NCBI GenBank assembly: GCA_028622995.1
Contig: JAJQJQ010000021.1
Coordinates: 744,001 to 808,000 of the forward strand
Direction of reading: 5' to 3'
Source: Panagrolaimus kolymaensis
Taxonomy: Eukaryota > Nematoda > Chromadorea > Rhabditida > Panagrolaimidae
Length of the DNA: 64,000 bases
The notes under the pieces were generated by a model. The model saw nothing but the letters and a program-made list of their open reading frames with translations. It was not told the origin of the DNA and made no database searches. The first letter of the stretch is position 1. Every line of letters begins with the position of its first letter. This document shows, in pieces, positions 1 through 15,100 of this stretch. A program made the position numbers and the translations under genes.

Positions 1-1991
1 CTACTTATTCATATGTTCGACAGTTTAATATTTATGATTGCAAATAATTGTCTACTATTTATTCCATTCTCCACAGTTTTTTTCCCACTTTTTTTGATTT
101 ATGTTTTGCAGAACTTAAACAAATTTTCAGTTATTTCTATTTTTGCTAAATTGTTTGTTTGACAAAAATAAAATTCTCAGGCCTCAAATGAAGTTTAATT
201 TAACTTTTTTTAAATCACTAATTTTGTTCAAACCCAGTTAATATTTTAATTTTTCCCAAAAGAAGAAAAGAGGAAAGATGTTACCAAAATAGTTTTTATA
301 TTAATTAAATTTTTAATATGTTTTCATAACTTTTATTCACGTTCTCATTTTCCGCAAAACTATTGATATTACAGTTTAATAAAATCTTTAAAAATATAAA
401 ATTATTTAAATTTAAATTTTTCTTGATGGCTATCTTGATAAGAAGCCGTTTACAGTTTTTTTAAAGAACTGTGATAAAAAATTCGCATCAGTTTTTTTCC
501 TTATTTAAAAATACCTCATAGTTAAAAATATTTTTTATTTAATAATTTTGTAAAAAAAACGGATAACTTCGTGAAGCAGTTTTATTTTTGTCATATTTAT
601 AAAAAGTTTCATAAATATTTTTTATTTTCCCCAAAAAGATTAGAGTTTAATTATTCGGGTTACTGAGTCCACAAGAAATGCGTTACACAGTTTAAAAAAA
701 GTCTAATCTTATTATTCATCAATAAGAACAAAAACCGCATCTCAGTTTATTTAAAAATTTTTAAAAGCTAGATTTATTTAATTTTTAAACACCCTTAAAG
801 ATTGTCTTTATGAAAATGCAGTTTTTGTTTAAAAAAAATAATATTAAACTAACTTGTTTCAGTTTTTTCCCATTAAGTTATATTCGAAAAATTCCAGTTT
901 AAAAAACAACTAATTATTAGGAAAAAAGTTTATTGCATTGCAGATTTTTATTTTTATGCCCTTTATAATTGACCCTAAAGTTCATGACCCAATTTAAAAA
1001 TAATTAAATCTTATTATTTATTTTAAAAAAAGAATGTAAACCATTTGACAGTTTATTAAAATGTTTTAGAGCTAGAGTGCTTTTAAATTTGCAAAACTTT
1101 TGTAGACGTCTTTCCTCAATTATAACACAAATACAGTTTATGTTTTTCTTTAAAATAAAGATATGTATTAAAATTATGCCAGTTTTTTCTAATGAAAATA
1201 TGTTTTTCGGGAAGTTAAGTCTATTTCAGTTTTTTTAGTTGATTTAATAAAGATTACCCAAATACTCAGTTTATTTATAAATAAAATTTAAAAACTATTA
1301 AATCTGACAAGTTTTGTAATAATTTTAAAAAATTTTCAAATTCTTTATTAAAAATAAACTAATCTGGTACAGTTTTTATTTAAAAAAAACCATTTTGCAA
1401 ATAGATAAAGTTTTATTTTCTTTAAGAGTAATTCATGCTCAGTTTTAAAAACTTTTTGAAATTTTTCTAAATTTATTTAATTAATGATTTATTAATTATT
1501 TTGGAGAGTTTTATTAAAAAGTTGAGTCCTCCATCAAACTAACAATGCAGTTTTATATTTTAATTTTATTTTTCACCTATTTGGGATTATAAAAAAATCA
1601 AGCCCAGATTTTTTTTAAAGAAAATTAAACCAGATTGTTTCCAAAAAAAGCCTGAAGTCAGTTTAATTAAATATTTTAGAATTATAATAAACGCATTAAA
1701 TTTAAATTCAAATATGCCTTTTTATTGTAGAAATAAAAAATCATCTCCAACAGATTTTTTCTCGATTAAAAAGTTTTACAAAGTAATTAAAAACAATGTG
1801 CGCTCTAAACAGTTTGATAAATTATTTAAAAAATATATATTTCCTATATCGGAAGAATTTCTGATAAATATGCCACAGTTTTTATATGAAATTAAAAATA
1901 TTATTATGGTTTTATACAAAAAACTTGATTGCTCAATTGCTGTTTTTTTCCAAATTAAAATTTATTAAAAATATAAAAATAAGAAACTTAC
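1..1991. other. Titin intron continuing past the left edge
   Basis: No exon of the titin gene or other coding sequence is recognisable here. The stretch is AT-rich and filled with plus-strand CAGTTT motifs. The short frame at 1,714-1,968 has no support. Confidence 0.6.
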
Positions 1992-3199
1992 GTTCAATAT
2001 AAAGCATTCCAACAGATCTCACACTACCATGTTCATTTTTAGCTACTACCGAATAAACTCCCGAATGATTGGTTTTAGCTTTAGAAATATATAATTGCGC
2101 GAGGCCATTAATATACGAAAGTTCAATGTCATCAACGACAAAATTTGTTATTTCTCTATCATCTTTGAACCATGAAATTTCGGGAATTGGAATGCCTGTG
2201 ATTGAACAAACAAGTTTAACTTCAGCATTTTCTGGTAATTCTCTTGTGGCTGGAAGGGGCATTCGAATTGATGGTGCCATAGCTTCTTCCTCTTCTGGAC
2301 CTTTGGGTTTTCCAGATTTAATTGTTACTTTACATTGAGTGCTTGCTTTTCCTACAGAATTTATAGCTTCACAAGAATATTCTCCACTATGCTTCTTTTT
2401 GCAATCCAAAATGGATAATGAAAAATGATTGTTTTCACTTTCTAATAATCGAAATTCCGCTGTGGAGTGATTTATTTTTTCTCCATCTTTAAACCAAATT
2501 AATTTAATCGGGAGTTTTGAAACGACCATAACTTCAAGTTTTAATTGAGATTTCTCATAAATTATTTCATTTTCCAATGGATGACGAAATTCAGGTTTCT
2601 CTGATTTATCGGGATTCAACACTGTTAAGTGGCATTTGGATTCACATTGGCCATATTTATTTATTCCAACAGCCAACCATTCAGCGTCATCCTCCATTTC
2701 ACATGAAGATATAATCAATTCATATCGACCCTTATCTTTGCGTTTAGCATATTTAGAATCTTCAAAAACTTTTTCACCATTTTTATACCATTCCACTTCA
2801 GGTTCGGGTAAAGTTGTATTTGTTACGGATAAAACCATCCGATCTCCGAGGTTCACAGTTTCATCCTCCAATTTATAATGGAAAAATGGTGGAGAATCAA
2901 AGCTTGGTTCTTCATCAGATAAATTTTCTTTGTTTCTCTTTTTCTTATCAGTTTTCGTCAAATCCGTTTCATCCATCTTTTTTCTTTCAATTTCTTGATC
3001 TTCAAGAGTTGGAAGTGATTTAACTTTTAATTTTCCATCCGATTGTAAAATTTTGGAATTTCTTTCAAGTCGAATGGTATAAACTCCTTCATCGGTGGGA
3101 TCAATATTTCGAATTCTAAGTGAAAATCGAGATGTATCTTTAGTTGAGAAATATTTTACACCAACGAGGGATTCATCAATGAGTTCACCATTTTTGAGC
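1992..3199 (-). CDS. ttn-1: Titin exon 18: end of one Ig domain plus three more Ig domains
   Basis: The exon has 1,208 bases (TTTTTTAG|GCTCAA to ATTGAAC|GTAAGT). The split Trp codon is completed to read [11 protein letters not shown]. Three Ig domains follow: [35 protein letters not shown] with [16 protein letters not shown]; and [17 protein letters not shown] with [15 protein letters not shown]. The exon leaves in phase 1 into sequence outside the window. Confidence 0.85.
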
Positions 3200-6100
3200 C
3201 TAAAAAATACTGGAGTTAGAAATTAATTTTTTTAAATCCAGTTTAAAAAATAAACAATATCAATACTGTTATTTCTATTGCAGTTTTTCTTTTTTAAACC
3301 AAAATGAAAGGAGAGAACCCAGTTTTTTATTTTCAAATTATTATATTTATGTGAAACATTTTCGCGGAAAATTTTTATTGGAAAAGTACGCTTTTCTTTG
3401 TGTCAGTTATTTAAAAAAAAGAAAAGAAAAAAGTTTGGATATTATCAGCCAAAACTTAATCTAACTTTTTTAACTTCTCAAACCAAACACATTAATTTTA
3501 AACAGTTTAAAAAAAATTGAAAATAGAAATTCAAACAGTAATCCATGAAATCAGTTTTAATTTTATTTCCATCTAACTTACATCACATGCAGTTTTATTT
3601 TATTTTTTAATGTAATTAAAATAAATTCGCCCTGTAAAATTAAAAGAAAAAGTGATCTTTTAGTGAATAACTAATTTTTCAGTTTTATTATGCAAAAAAT
3701 AACAAATGGGTGTGAATTTTACTCGGTATAATTTAGCACTTTCTTTAACTTCTTGCTTCTTAGCCAACTAAACTTCAATACTCAGTTTAAAAAAACAAAA
3801 ATTGAATTCCTTATGTCAGTTTTATATTTTGAAATCATATAATCAGAACATCAAACAATTTTTGGAATTAATGAATTATTTCACAGAGAATTTTCTTTGG
3901 TAATGTTAGTATCGCACAGTTTTCTTAAAAACAAAGAAGTAAAAAGCTTTTGAATTTTAGTTGCCACAAGTTAAAAAGTTTTTTACTTTTACTTTTTTTT
4001 CACATAATATTTATATGTAGTTGACAGTTTATAAAATGTTTGAAACTTTAATTCTTATATCCATGCAAAAAATAAAAACGCAGTTAAAAATTCTAATTAA
4101 AAAAATTTCAGAAGCATCTCCAGAGTCTTAAAAGATCGGAAAAAAAGACTTTTGTTCTGTAGTTGACGGTCCTAATCAGTTTAATATTTATTCCAACTTA
4201 TAAAATTTTTGTAAAGCTTGATCGACACCCGTTTTACAGAAACACAGTTTTTAATTTTATTAAAATAATAATTAGTTCTTAACCGGCGACAATTATGGAT
4301 TGCAGTTAACAACATAATTTACTCATAATCGCCAGATTTACTTTTACTTCTTTCTTCTTTCTTTTTTTTTTGCAACATTTTCATTCAAGCTTAAAATTTT
4401 TAATTTTTCTTTTGCAACTATTTTTTCAACAAACGTCAGAGAGTTTATTCAAGCGAAAAAAAACACATTATTCGATGTTTCAATTTTTTTTTTTGCAGCA
4501 AAAACCATGCTGCTCCAGTTTTCAAAAAAAAAAAAACATGGCTTTGTTAAAAGAAATTTAAAAATACCTACATATATTTTTCTTTTCAAAAAAGTTTTAA
4601 AGTTGCAAATAAAAAAAAATTTTAAGCGCACACGCATGTAAAAAACGTACCTATTTTGATGACATGTTAGTAATTGAGCGTGCAATTTTCGTTTCGAAAA
4701 CTTTCGAAAACTTTCGAAACGACCTTTTACTAACAGTTTAACATGCGTGCATAAAAGTTTTTTTACTTGCATTTTTTAAACCTTCGAAAAGTTCTAAAAA
4801 AAAACAGGTGTTTTTTTGAATGAAAGAAAAAAATGATATTAATAAAATATGAATGAGGGAGTTTTTGGTTAAGTGAATGAATATAAAAAAAAAGAAGTGG
4901 CTTACCACTTGACATGAACATTTTCATCATCATTTACGGAACACATGAATATTCTTTCCGGACTTCCATCTCTCGTTTCAATATCTCGAAGGCCATTTGT
5001 TATTTCAAGAGGTTTTAACTTTTTATTCTGTTTTCCATCTTTGCCTCCTTCGTCATCATCATCTACATCTGCATCATCTTCAGTTTTTTCTTTGCTAGTT
5101 TTATGTGCTTTTTTGGATATGGATTCTGAAAAACGTTATTTATTGAATTTTAATAATAAAATCAGTTTTAAATTTTAAAAAGCCCGAAAAATTAGTTTAA
5201 TTAGTTTAATACAGTTTTAAAGATTTTTTATATATGTTTTGTTCAGTTTTTTAAATTGTTTTTGTAAATTTTATCCTTCTCTTAATTAACTTTCCCAGAG
5301 CATTCTTGATATACAGTTTTATGAATATTTAAAAATACAACTATCAGACAAATGCCTCAGTTTAAAAAAGAGTTTGGCAAGTTTTTTTGATATACATATA
5401 ATTTAAATATTTCTTATCCGCCTCAAGAAAGAAATTGTTACAGTTTTAAACATAAAAAACAAATTATAATCCCATCTTTTTTTTCCTACCAACCTTTACA
5501 TGACATTTTTCAAGTTGTAAGTTAAAAAATTTTTTATTTCCTCATCTTTTTTTGTTTGTTACCGCCCTCCAAAAAAGCAAGTCATTTGATTATTTATGCC
5601 GCCCACAAAAAAACAAAGGAAAAATTAATAACTTTTTTTTATTGTTTTTTTTGGCAGAAATATTAACATCTTTTCTCTCCGCCACTCCGCTGTTTTTTTC
5701 AATATTTTTTTTTGCAATTTGAGATTCTTGTGACTTTTCACAATTTTTTTATTTGTTAAATAAAATTGTATGATGTTCCAAAAAAATATATAAATAAAAA
5801 GTTATGTTGCATAAAAAAAAGTTTGCTTTTTTTTCCTAATTTTTTGTTAAAAAATATTTTAAAAGAACGACAAAGCATGTCCATGAATGAACGAACGAAA
5901 AAAATAGACATCGTTTTTCGAGAGTTAGAAAAAAACATACATAACAAAAAAGATTCTTAAACATTTTTGACTTTGCTTTTTTTTTGGGAAAAAGTTTCTT
6001 TTTGTCAAAATAAATATAAAAAAATGGAGAAGCAAGCAGCCATCAAAAAACTTTTTCCATTTCTTTCATGTTTTTTCTTTGCCATTTTTTTATTTGGTGA

Positions 6101-9100
6101 ATTGTGTTAGTTAAATGCTAATTGTGTTGTTTTTCATTTCAGTTTTTTTTACTTCTTGTTGTTGAAAGAAATGAAGAAGAGTATGAGTTAAGAAATTTAT
6201 CACGTTATTGATTGACCCCACCATAAACATCAATTTCCAGTTTTTTATTATATGAAATTCCCCTGGTAAAATATCAAAAATTCATTTAAATTATCTTGAA
6301 AGAAGAAAATGACAAAATTATTCCGGCGCAACATGTCATATGCAGTTAATTTTTTTTATATTTGATTTATTTTTTGTAATATCATATTTAAAGCTTCATT
6401 AAACCCCTCCAATATTTTTTGTATGAATTTTGAAAGGCTTTTATTTAAAAAAATATTCCAGTTAAAAAAGGTATAAAATAAAAACAAATATAAAAATTTT
6501 TGGACAGTTTAATAGCACTCAAATTATTTCCTAAACAGTTTTTTTTGTTTATACTCTGAATTTTTGTTTATTTTTGCATTTCTGAAATCAGTTATATTTT
6601 TACCCTTTTTTTAGACGCCACTTAATTTTTTGGATCTCAGTTTTTTGCTAACTTTCCTTCTTTCTCTCTCATACATAACATTATGGCACTCAAACTAACA
6701 CCTGGTAGCTGCTTGAAATCAAATAGACCATAACAAATTAATGAATGCAAATTCAATTAACTTTTTAGAGTTTTTTAAAAATATTTTTAACTCATTATTT
6801 ACTTACACCTTTAAGTTAGAAATGAATTTTTCCAAATTATTATAATGTCAGTTTTTTTTGAAATTAAAATAACCCAAAAATTTTTAAAACTTGTTTAAAT
6901 TGAAGCCAGTTTAATATTAATTTTTCTTCAACTTCAGCAAGATAATCCAGTTTAAATCCAAAGTGAAATATCAGATCATTGGCCTCAGTTTTATATATTT
7001 TTTTATTCTGGACCACCTTGATCTTTACTATCCAGTTTAAATTCCAAAAAAACTTTTAAGGTGCCAAAATACGCACTTTTTTCAATAAAAAAGAAATATT
7101 TCTTTTTATTCTTCTTCTTTCCTGAATTTCTTCTTCAAAGTTCATGCATCGCTTTCCGTTTTCGAAAGTATGAAAGAACTCAATCCTTTCCTTTTTTCTT
7201 CCAACACAAAAAAATGGAATGTTGTTTGTATCAAATTTCTTTGGGCCATTATTATTTTTATTTTATTTTTTGTTATCTTTTGATGCCAACACCAAAAAAA
7301 TTCACAGTTTCAGATTTTTTGTTGCTTGGTCTTTATTTTTTAACAGTTTTTTTCTTTAAAATTCAGTTAATGAAGAAAAAAATCGTAATCCTACTCAGTT
7401 AATAATATTTTTTATATGCAACGTCCCTTATAAAATAAGAACTTTCGCAATATTGGGATTTTGTGCAGTTTTTTATCTCTATGTTATCCTATCCCCTCAA
7501 ATTTGCTTCACATGAAGTTAAAAAAAATCATGAAGCATGGGTGTTTTAATCAAACAATTAATTAATTATGGTAAATTATAATAAAAAAAACCTATTTTAT
7601 ATCAGTTTTTATATTTTTCTCTTAAAAACATAAATTTAAATTATTGCCGCTATGTTTGTTACCGATGCAGTTTAAAAAAAAGACACAAATATATTTTTTT
7701 TTATAATTTCAAATTAATCCAATGTCCTAACAGTTTACTTTTATCTTTTTATTATTATTTTCTCTATCACAAAAAAGGCCATTTTTCCTCACACACACAC
7801 CTTCAATTTATTTTTTTGTGCTTTGATTTACTACACCTTCCTTTCATTTTTTTATCCATTATTCCACTTTTAAGATTCCCCAATTTTCTTCTTTCCTCCC
7901 AAATATGAACTTATATCAGTTTTTTGAATTTCATTTTCTCTTCAATCGTATTCTATTGTTATTCTATATTCTATATTTCTATTCCCTCCCGTTTCTTCAT
8001 TTATATATATCCTTTTCCGTCAAAAATTTCTTCTTTTTTTATAAAGAAATTTATATTTTATTTTTTTGAAACTAACACGTTCAAGTTTTTTAAAAGCTTA
8101 AAGAAAAAAAAGCTTTAATGGGCAGAAAAGAGAAAATAAAAATTGAGAGAGGGAAGATTTTTTTTTGAGTGCTTGCCAAAAAATAAATGAATACATATAT
8201 GACCTAAATTTTTTTTTCTTTGATGGCATCATGAAATAGAAGAAAAAAAACATGAAATTTGGAATGAATTTTAAAAGTTTAAAGAAGATGAAGAAAAAAA
8301 ACGCGTGTTTATTTTTTTGTGTGTTTTCGTGTTTGATAGAATTTTTGATAAACGATGAGGATGAAAGCGAATGAGAGCTTTTGGACAGTTATAAAATAAA
8401 CTTTGAGCAACAAAATGTTGTAAAAAAGCAAATAATTTTCTTGTTAGTTTTTTTTTCGATATTTACAAATAAAGAAGCCTCAAAACAGTTTTCTTTTGTT
8501 ATTATTTTTTGAACTTCCTTATATTTACTAAGATGCAGTTAACAAATTAAAAAGTTTTATCCTTATTGAAAATTAACTCAACTAAAACCCAAAAAACAAT
8601 AAAACCAGTTTTTAAAAATTATTTTTTTCCTTCATCACCCTTATGTAAGCTTCAGTTATATTTATTAAAAATTTATTTGTGATTTATTGAAAATTCTCAT
8701 AATCCGTCTTATTTTCCTTCAGTTTTTTTCTTCGTTAACCATATTTATCGATATTTTCGAAGTGCTCTCGAATTTGTCTAAATATCTTATTTTTAATAAT
8801 ATACTTAATTTTTAAGACTCCCTGACACACGTTTGATCACAGTTTTACAAATTATTATTTCTTATTAGCAATCAGTTCTTAAAAAAAGATTTTATGGATT
8901 TCTACAACCGCCGTTAATTAATTCATTAAGTATTACTAAAGTGTTGTAATACACAAATAACAGTTTAAATTTTTTTTCAATGTAAGTTTTACATTTCAAT
9001 TTTTTGGTCTAGAAGATACTTTAGGCACAGTTTTTTCTTTTTATTTAAACACATAATTTATGTTATCCCCGAACACTTCAGATAACAGTTTTATTTAATT

Positions 9101-12100
9101 ATAATCTATAAAGTTAAAAAATAAAACATAAGGCAATTCTTAACAGTTTAGACCCATTTTATTTTGGATATATAAAAATCTATCTTTGCACTTTTAAAAT
9201 TTTTTAATTCACTTGCTCAGTTTTTCAGAGAATCTTTTCTTGTTTATTCATTCATTTTCCAAACATTAATTTATTCAACCTTTAACAAAAAAAAAACAAA
9301 CCCAAACTTATTGCGTGTTTATTTATTTTTGTAAAAAAAAAAAAGATTTCACCCTGAATTCAATTGTGTGTATTTCATCTTGCACGCATTTAAATCATCC
9401 AAATAATCAAAATTTATTATTGAATTTTACACAATCCAGAAGTAGTGTCACAAACTCAATCACAACAGCCTCAACAACCATGCCGACTATGTAAGTTTTG
9501 CTTCCAATATAAATAATTGGGGAAACGATTAAACTCAAAAAAAATATCGTTATGACTCAATTTTTTCTTATGAAATATTTAATCGAAAAAACCATTTTAT
9601 TTTTTTCTGACTCCAAAAAGCTTTCGCATCTTAATAAGAAGAAACAGTTAAACAAAATAAACTAATTTTTTTTGTAATCAGTTTCTAAAAAGGTAAAAAA
9701 TAGGCTTAAAATTTTTGGTTAGCCAAACAAAAAAATTTTCGAAAGAAATTCAGTTTTAAAAGTTAACTTGAGCATTCTAGCCTCTAAACAGTTTTTAATT
9801 TATTTTTAAACCCCTATATATAATTGTCCAGTTTTTTTCAATTCCACCACAAATATTACCAAAAAAAATGTTTTATTTTTTTAATTAAAAAATCAGAGAT
9901 ATCCTCAGTCCCATAGTTGCTGCAGTTTATTTATAAATGAAAAAAGAAAGCCATGACGATAAATAAGTTTGCGATTTTCACAGTTATAAAAAAGGACTTT
10001 TGTTCGACAACATTCAGTTTTAAAATTTAACAAATTTTAATAAACACACCAGTATATGATGTCCTCAGTTTTTTTTAATAATTTCTTATATATTTAATTT
10101 ACAACTCTTCACAGTTTTTATTTAACTATTAAAAAACCGAAGGAAGTTTTTCGCATCTCCAGTTAAACCAAAAAATACATGATGTTATTATTTTATTTGT
10201 TTTGAAAACCCAAAAGTAAAACTCAATAAAAAATAAAATATAAATTTTAAATTTATACGGGCGGCCCACGTTTATTCTTTCTTATCTTCCCAAAAGTAGG
10301 GATAACAAAAAAAACTACTTTCCTTATTTTCCACTCAATTTCCTCTTAAAATTGACTATTTCCTTTTTTTACCTTTTTAACAATCGAAAAAAAAAGAAAA
10401 GAAAGAATATATTTTATGCCTACGCAACAAACAACCAACAAAACACCTGAAAACTGAGAAAGAAAATATTCTATCAAACAATAATAATAAAAAAAGGAAT
10501 ATGAACAAAAAAAATTTTAGCATCCAAAAAAGACAGAAGAAACTTGTCACAATCTTGAACTTATACAATCCAGTTTTTTTTGTTCCAATTTTTTGAAATC
10601 CAATATTGAAAAAAATTTAACAGTTTTTTGATTAAATTACTTTTAAAGTTTAAACCTCCTTTTTACTGTACCCCAAAATATTGCCAGTGCCCAGTTTTTT
10701 TGACCTTTTTGATCTTTAACATTTTTTTAAAGCCATTTTTTCAGTATTACCTTTGCAAAAAAATAAATGTTAGGACGAGAGACAAAAAAGTAAATATTTA
10801 AATATTAAACCCCTCTCTTTGTTTCTCAAAAACAAAAAAGGTAAAAAGTGTGAAAAGAATTATATTTTCATTTCTTGCTCCTCTCCAGCCCAAAAACCCA
10901 TTAGAATATTAAATTTTTCTTGTTGTTGTTTAAATCCCTTTTTTGCTTGTAAACATACGTAAAAAAAAGATGGATAAAAATTACTGAAGCGTAAAGGACT
11001 TTTCTTTTTTTAAAGAGAAGAGTGGACACCTGGGAATTTTGTTTATTTATTTTTTTGGGTTTGTGAATATCCTAAAATCGTGATATCCCTCTTTATTTAT
11101 TTCCGCGTTAGCTCTTACTTGACAGTTTAATTTCAAAAGAAAAAAATTTCCTTATTAAGATTATTTTATGATAAATATAAAGATCGAAATTGGTACCCAG
11201 TTTATTTAAAAAAATTTGTGGGATTCAGTAATAAATTGTTATTGCCTCCAAGTACGCGGATTGGCAGTTATTAAGAAAAAATGGTTGTAAATACATTTCA
11301 TTCAACCCAATCAAGGTAATTTTTAAATTATATAGTTTCATTTCAAACTCATTTAAAAAATTTAAAGTATTTTACCGAAGTTTTTTTTAAATAAAAAGTT
11401 TTTATTTGTTTGTTGTTATTGGCTTGGAAAAATTTCCAATGCTCTGAACAGTTTTCAAAGAATGAACCATAAGCTTTGCTAATTTAAAAATAAGGCACAC
11501 GAGTAAACAGTTTCTTACTTTAAATATCTTTTTTTAATAAACCGTAGGCATATCAACTCAGTTTTAAAAAAAATTCAAAATTTAATTATCTATAAAGCTG
11601 GTTTAAAGTTTAAACTTGTTGAACCGCTACAGTTTTGAAAATATTTTTTAGAATTCGGCATAATAAAAATTGATTCAGTTTTATAAAAAAATAAAAATAT
11701 TTGGTTTTGTTTCAAACTTTTTTTATTTTAACAGTTTTCTTGACTTGTTGTTTCAGTTTCTATTTACATAATAAACAACCAATGTCTTCCAGTTATATTA
11801 AATTTTTCTCAAAATTTTCTTTCATCACACCATACATAACGATAGATACCATAACCCAAACCATTCCTAAACCTCCAAACACATATTCCTTCAAAAAGAC
11901 AAAATAAAACAAACAAACGAAAAAAGTTATAGTTTTTCCTTTTCCTCCTTCCCTTTCCATTTCTTTATTTTATCCTTTGACATTTATCTTTTTGCCGATT
12001 TTTCATAACCAAAAAAAATAAAAAAGGAAATGGCTTTTAAAAACGATGTATTTTATATTTTTTTTAAATGCCTTATGGCATTGGAATACAGTTTTTTTTT

Positions 12101-15100
12101 GAGACATTAAAATTTGAAAGAAAAAGTGAGTGAATTTTTTGTGTTTGTGTTTGTTAAAAATATTTCGTGAGAAAATTACTAATGAAGAAGTATTCCATCG
12201 AGAGTTCGAAAAATACATAGACAAAAAAAAGGTCTTTGGGGATGTTAACAGCTACGAGGCTACAGCGGCAGGCATTCCTTCTGACTTTTAGCTTTCTTTT
12301 ATATAAACTAAACTTGAAGGATAACTAACTAAACACGCGTTCAAGCATGCTTCATTTCGCAGCTTTTTTTGCTGTTAGTTAGTTTTTGAAATTTTTTTAT
12401 ACATAGCTGGATTAAGGTTTCCTGTTGTTATAGCAGCAGAGGTGTTGGAGGAAATTTTTTTTATTGATATTTTTGATTTTGGAGATTTAAAAATTCTAGA
12501 GCTTTAAATCAAGCGCTCAGTTTTTGTTTATGATATGATTAGAAGACATGCAACTGTATCTACTTCAAATTCAACTGAACTTGGGTAAGATTTCATCAGC
12601 CAATTACACAGTTTTTTATTTGGAAAATACTCCAATTTTTTTAATTTTTTACAGAAATCTCATTGGATTTATCTCAACCTCAACAAAGCGTCCCAGTTTA
12701 AAAAAAATTATCCCAGTAAAGTCCATTCTTTCTTAGTTCCATAAAACATTTCTTGAATCAGTTTAATTTTTAAAAAAATCATTTCTATGCGCCTCTTTTT
12801 TTTAGTAGCATATGAATTACCAGCAATTATTTCAGTTATTTTTTTTTAATATTAATTTTGCCTTCACGGAATCTTAGTGTAGGGACGCTCACGTACATTT
12901 AGCCAAGCGAATGCCAAGAAAAAAGATGGCAACGATGTCATTTGAATTTCAGAAATTTTAAATTCATTAATTCATTTATCTTTTATCGATTTTATTTTTT
13001 GATCTTTGACTCATCGGAAAGCCCGTAAAAAACTGTAATTGACATATCCAATTATTATAGATCGAAAATGAGGAAAAATGGGGAGAAAAATAGTTTTTTT
13101 TAGTTTTCTCGAGATGTCGCTGGTTGACAAATTTTTATTTTTTGATAATCTTATTCCTCACCCCAAAATACAGGTATTAAAAATAAATCCTAGGTAGCGG
13201 TCAAGAGAAAAGTCACCTTTTTAAAGCAAAAACCATAAAAATGATAGAAAATGTGGGGATCAGCCAGAGCTGTTCAATCTCTTTTTAAAGCGATGAACTC
13301 TTTACGTTTTGCCAACGATTCAAAAAAAAGAGAATCTCTTTTCACTTCGCTTTATTGAAAGCGAAACGTCTCTTTTTGAAAAGAGAAGCGTCTCTTTATG
13401 AAAGCGAAGTGAAAAGAGATTCTCTTTTTTTTGAATCGTTGGCAAAACGTAAAGAGTTCATCGCTTTAAAAAGAGATTGAACAGCTCTGGGATCAGCAAG
13501 TGAAAATGTTGCTTTTTCTTGTTTTTCATTTGCAACATGCAAAAAATGAAAGGAGAAGAAAACCTTTTTCGTTGCCATTTTTTAATTCAGAAATAAATAT
13601 TAAAACCTTGATATCTTAATTGGGAGTTTATTAAAATTTATTATCTCTTCTATCATTAAATTCCCCGTATTTGGAAGTACCTATCCCTCTAAACCAAATA
13701 TCAAAACAAAACACCTTCATTTTTTGCTTGAGCGTCCCTATCTTAGTGTCAAGAAAAACTTGGTTTTCTTGACATCCAGTTTTTTTTACATTTCATCATT
13801 GAAAAACAGATTCAGTTCTGGTGCAAACAAGGCAAATATTAAAGAACAGTTATTTTATTCCAAAAAATTTAATTTTTTATGATCCAACTTTTTTCGTATT
13901 TTTATTCTTTTTATGATTTGTAAAGAGATCATTTTTTAAAAAGAATTTTTATTTCGTGGTGTATGCATACAAGCAACAACAGAATTGAACAGTTTTTTTA
14001 GCTATTAACCTTTTTTACTTTTCCTTTAAAATAAAGCAAAGTTCATTTTTACAGCGATTTCCATAGTTGCAAGTTTTTTAGTTTCCAAAAAATATCAAAT
14101 TACATTTTTTGTTCGAACAAAAAAAAGAAGACTCATGTCTGCAAAAAAAATGTTCCTTCAACATAAAAATCTCAAAAGTTGAGCCAACGTATAACTTTTA
14201 CTCAGTTTTAATATTTTTTGTTCAAAATAATTATGTTGAGTGTTGATAAAAGTGTTAGTGTTTTTAATTAACTCCAGAGTATTTACATATGTTTTTATAT
14301 TTTCTGATGCAAGTCCGAAAAAGGTAATATAAAATGGTATCAAAAAATGACAGTTAAAAAAAATAAAAGGGTTTTTTTTAATTTCCATAAAGCCTATGTT
14401 GTTGGAATGGTCCAGTTTGAGTAAATACCCGAAGAAAAAAAGCAATATGCTTTGTAATTAAAAAAATTCTTGTAAACAATGCCACACTCAAGTGTCGCCC
14501 CAAACAAAAAATGATATTAGCGAGAAAAAAATGCAACAATTGCATTTTGAGAATATATTTTTTTTAATTCTTTTTTGGGTTTTTTCTACTGGTGGCAGTT
14601 TATGTTTAGTGAGTAAGTTAAAAAATAATTCTTTTGCTTTTTTACAGTTTTACAACACAATTAGAAAAAAAGGTATTAAAACCACTCAGTTTTCTTACAT
14701 AAAAAATCTCGGAATTTGCGAAACAGTTTTTTGTCAAAAGAAAAAATACATAAACTTTTGAATTTTCTTTAATTTTATGATCTTTTTTGTCTTAAATATG
14801 GTTTTCAAAGACGCGTATTTAGAAATCCTCAGTTTATAAATTTAAAATTAAAAAATCCTACTTAAAGATGACTTTTCAGTTTTTAATTATATTAAAATTT
14901 CTAAGAATTTTAATACGGCGACAGTTTAAATTTTTTTGCCCTCAATATTTTTTCCCAGACAATAAATACCCATATAAAATAATCCTTCCTTCCACACAAA
15001 CTCAACACAAATTTTCAAACAATAACAACAACTTACACACACTAAATTTTGCAATCATTTCCAGTTTAACCTTTGATTTGTTTATTTAAAAAATTACCTC

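Noticed and set aside
1..1700. Treating CAGTTT as a proven C. elegans-type piRNA promoter
   Set aside because: The core differs from CTGTTTCA, and I found no T at a constant distance on either strand among 22 sites; many spacings are too short for the usual offset of about 40 bases. Kept only as a hypothesis.
14158..14445. 95-codon minus-strand frame as a titin exon or separate small gene
   Set aside because: Hydrophobic, AT-driven composition, no flanking splice sites in the right phase and no recognisable family.
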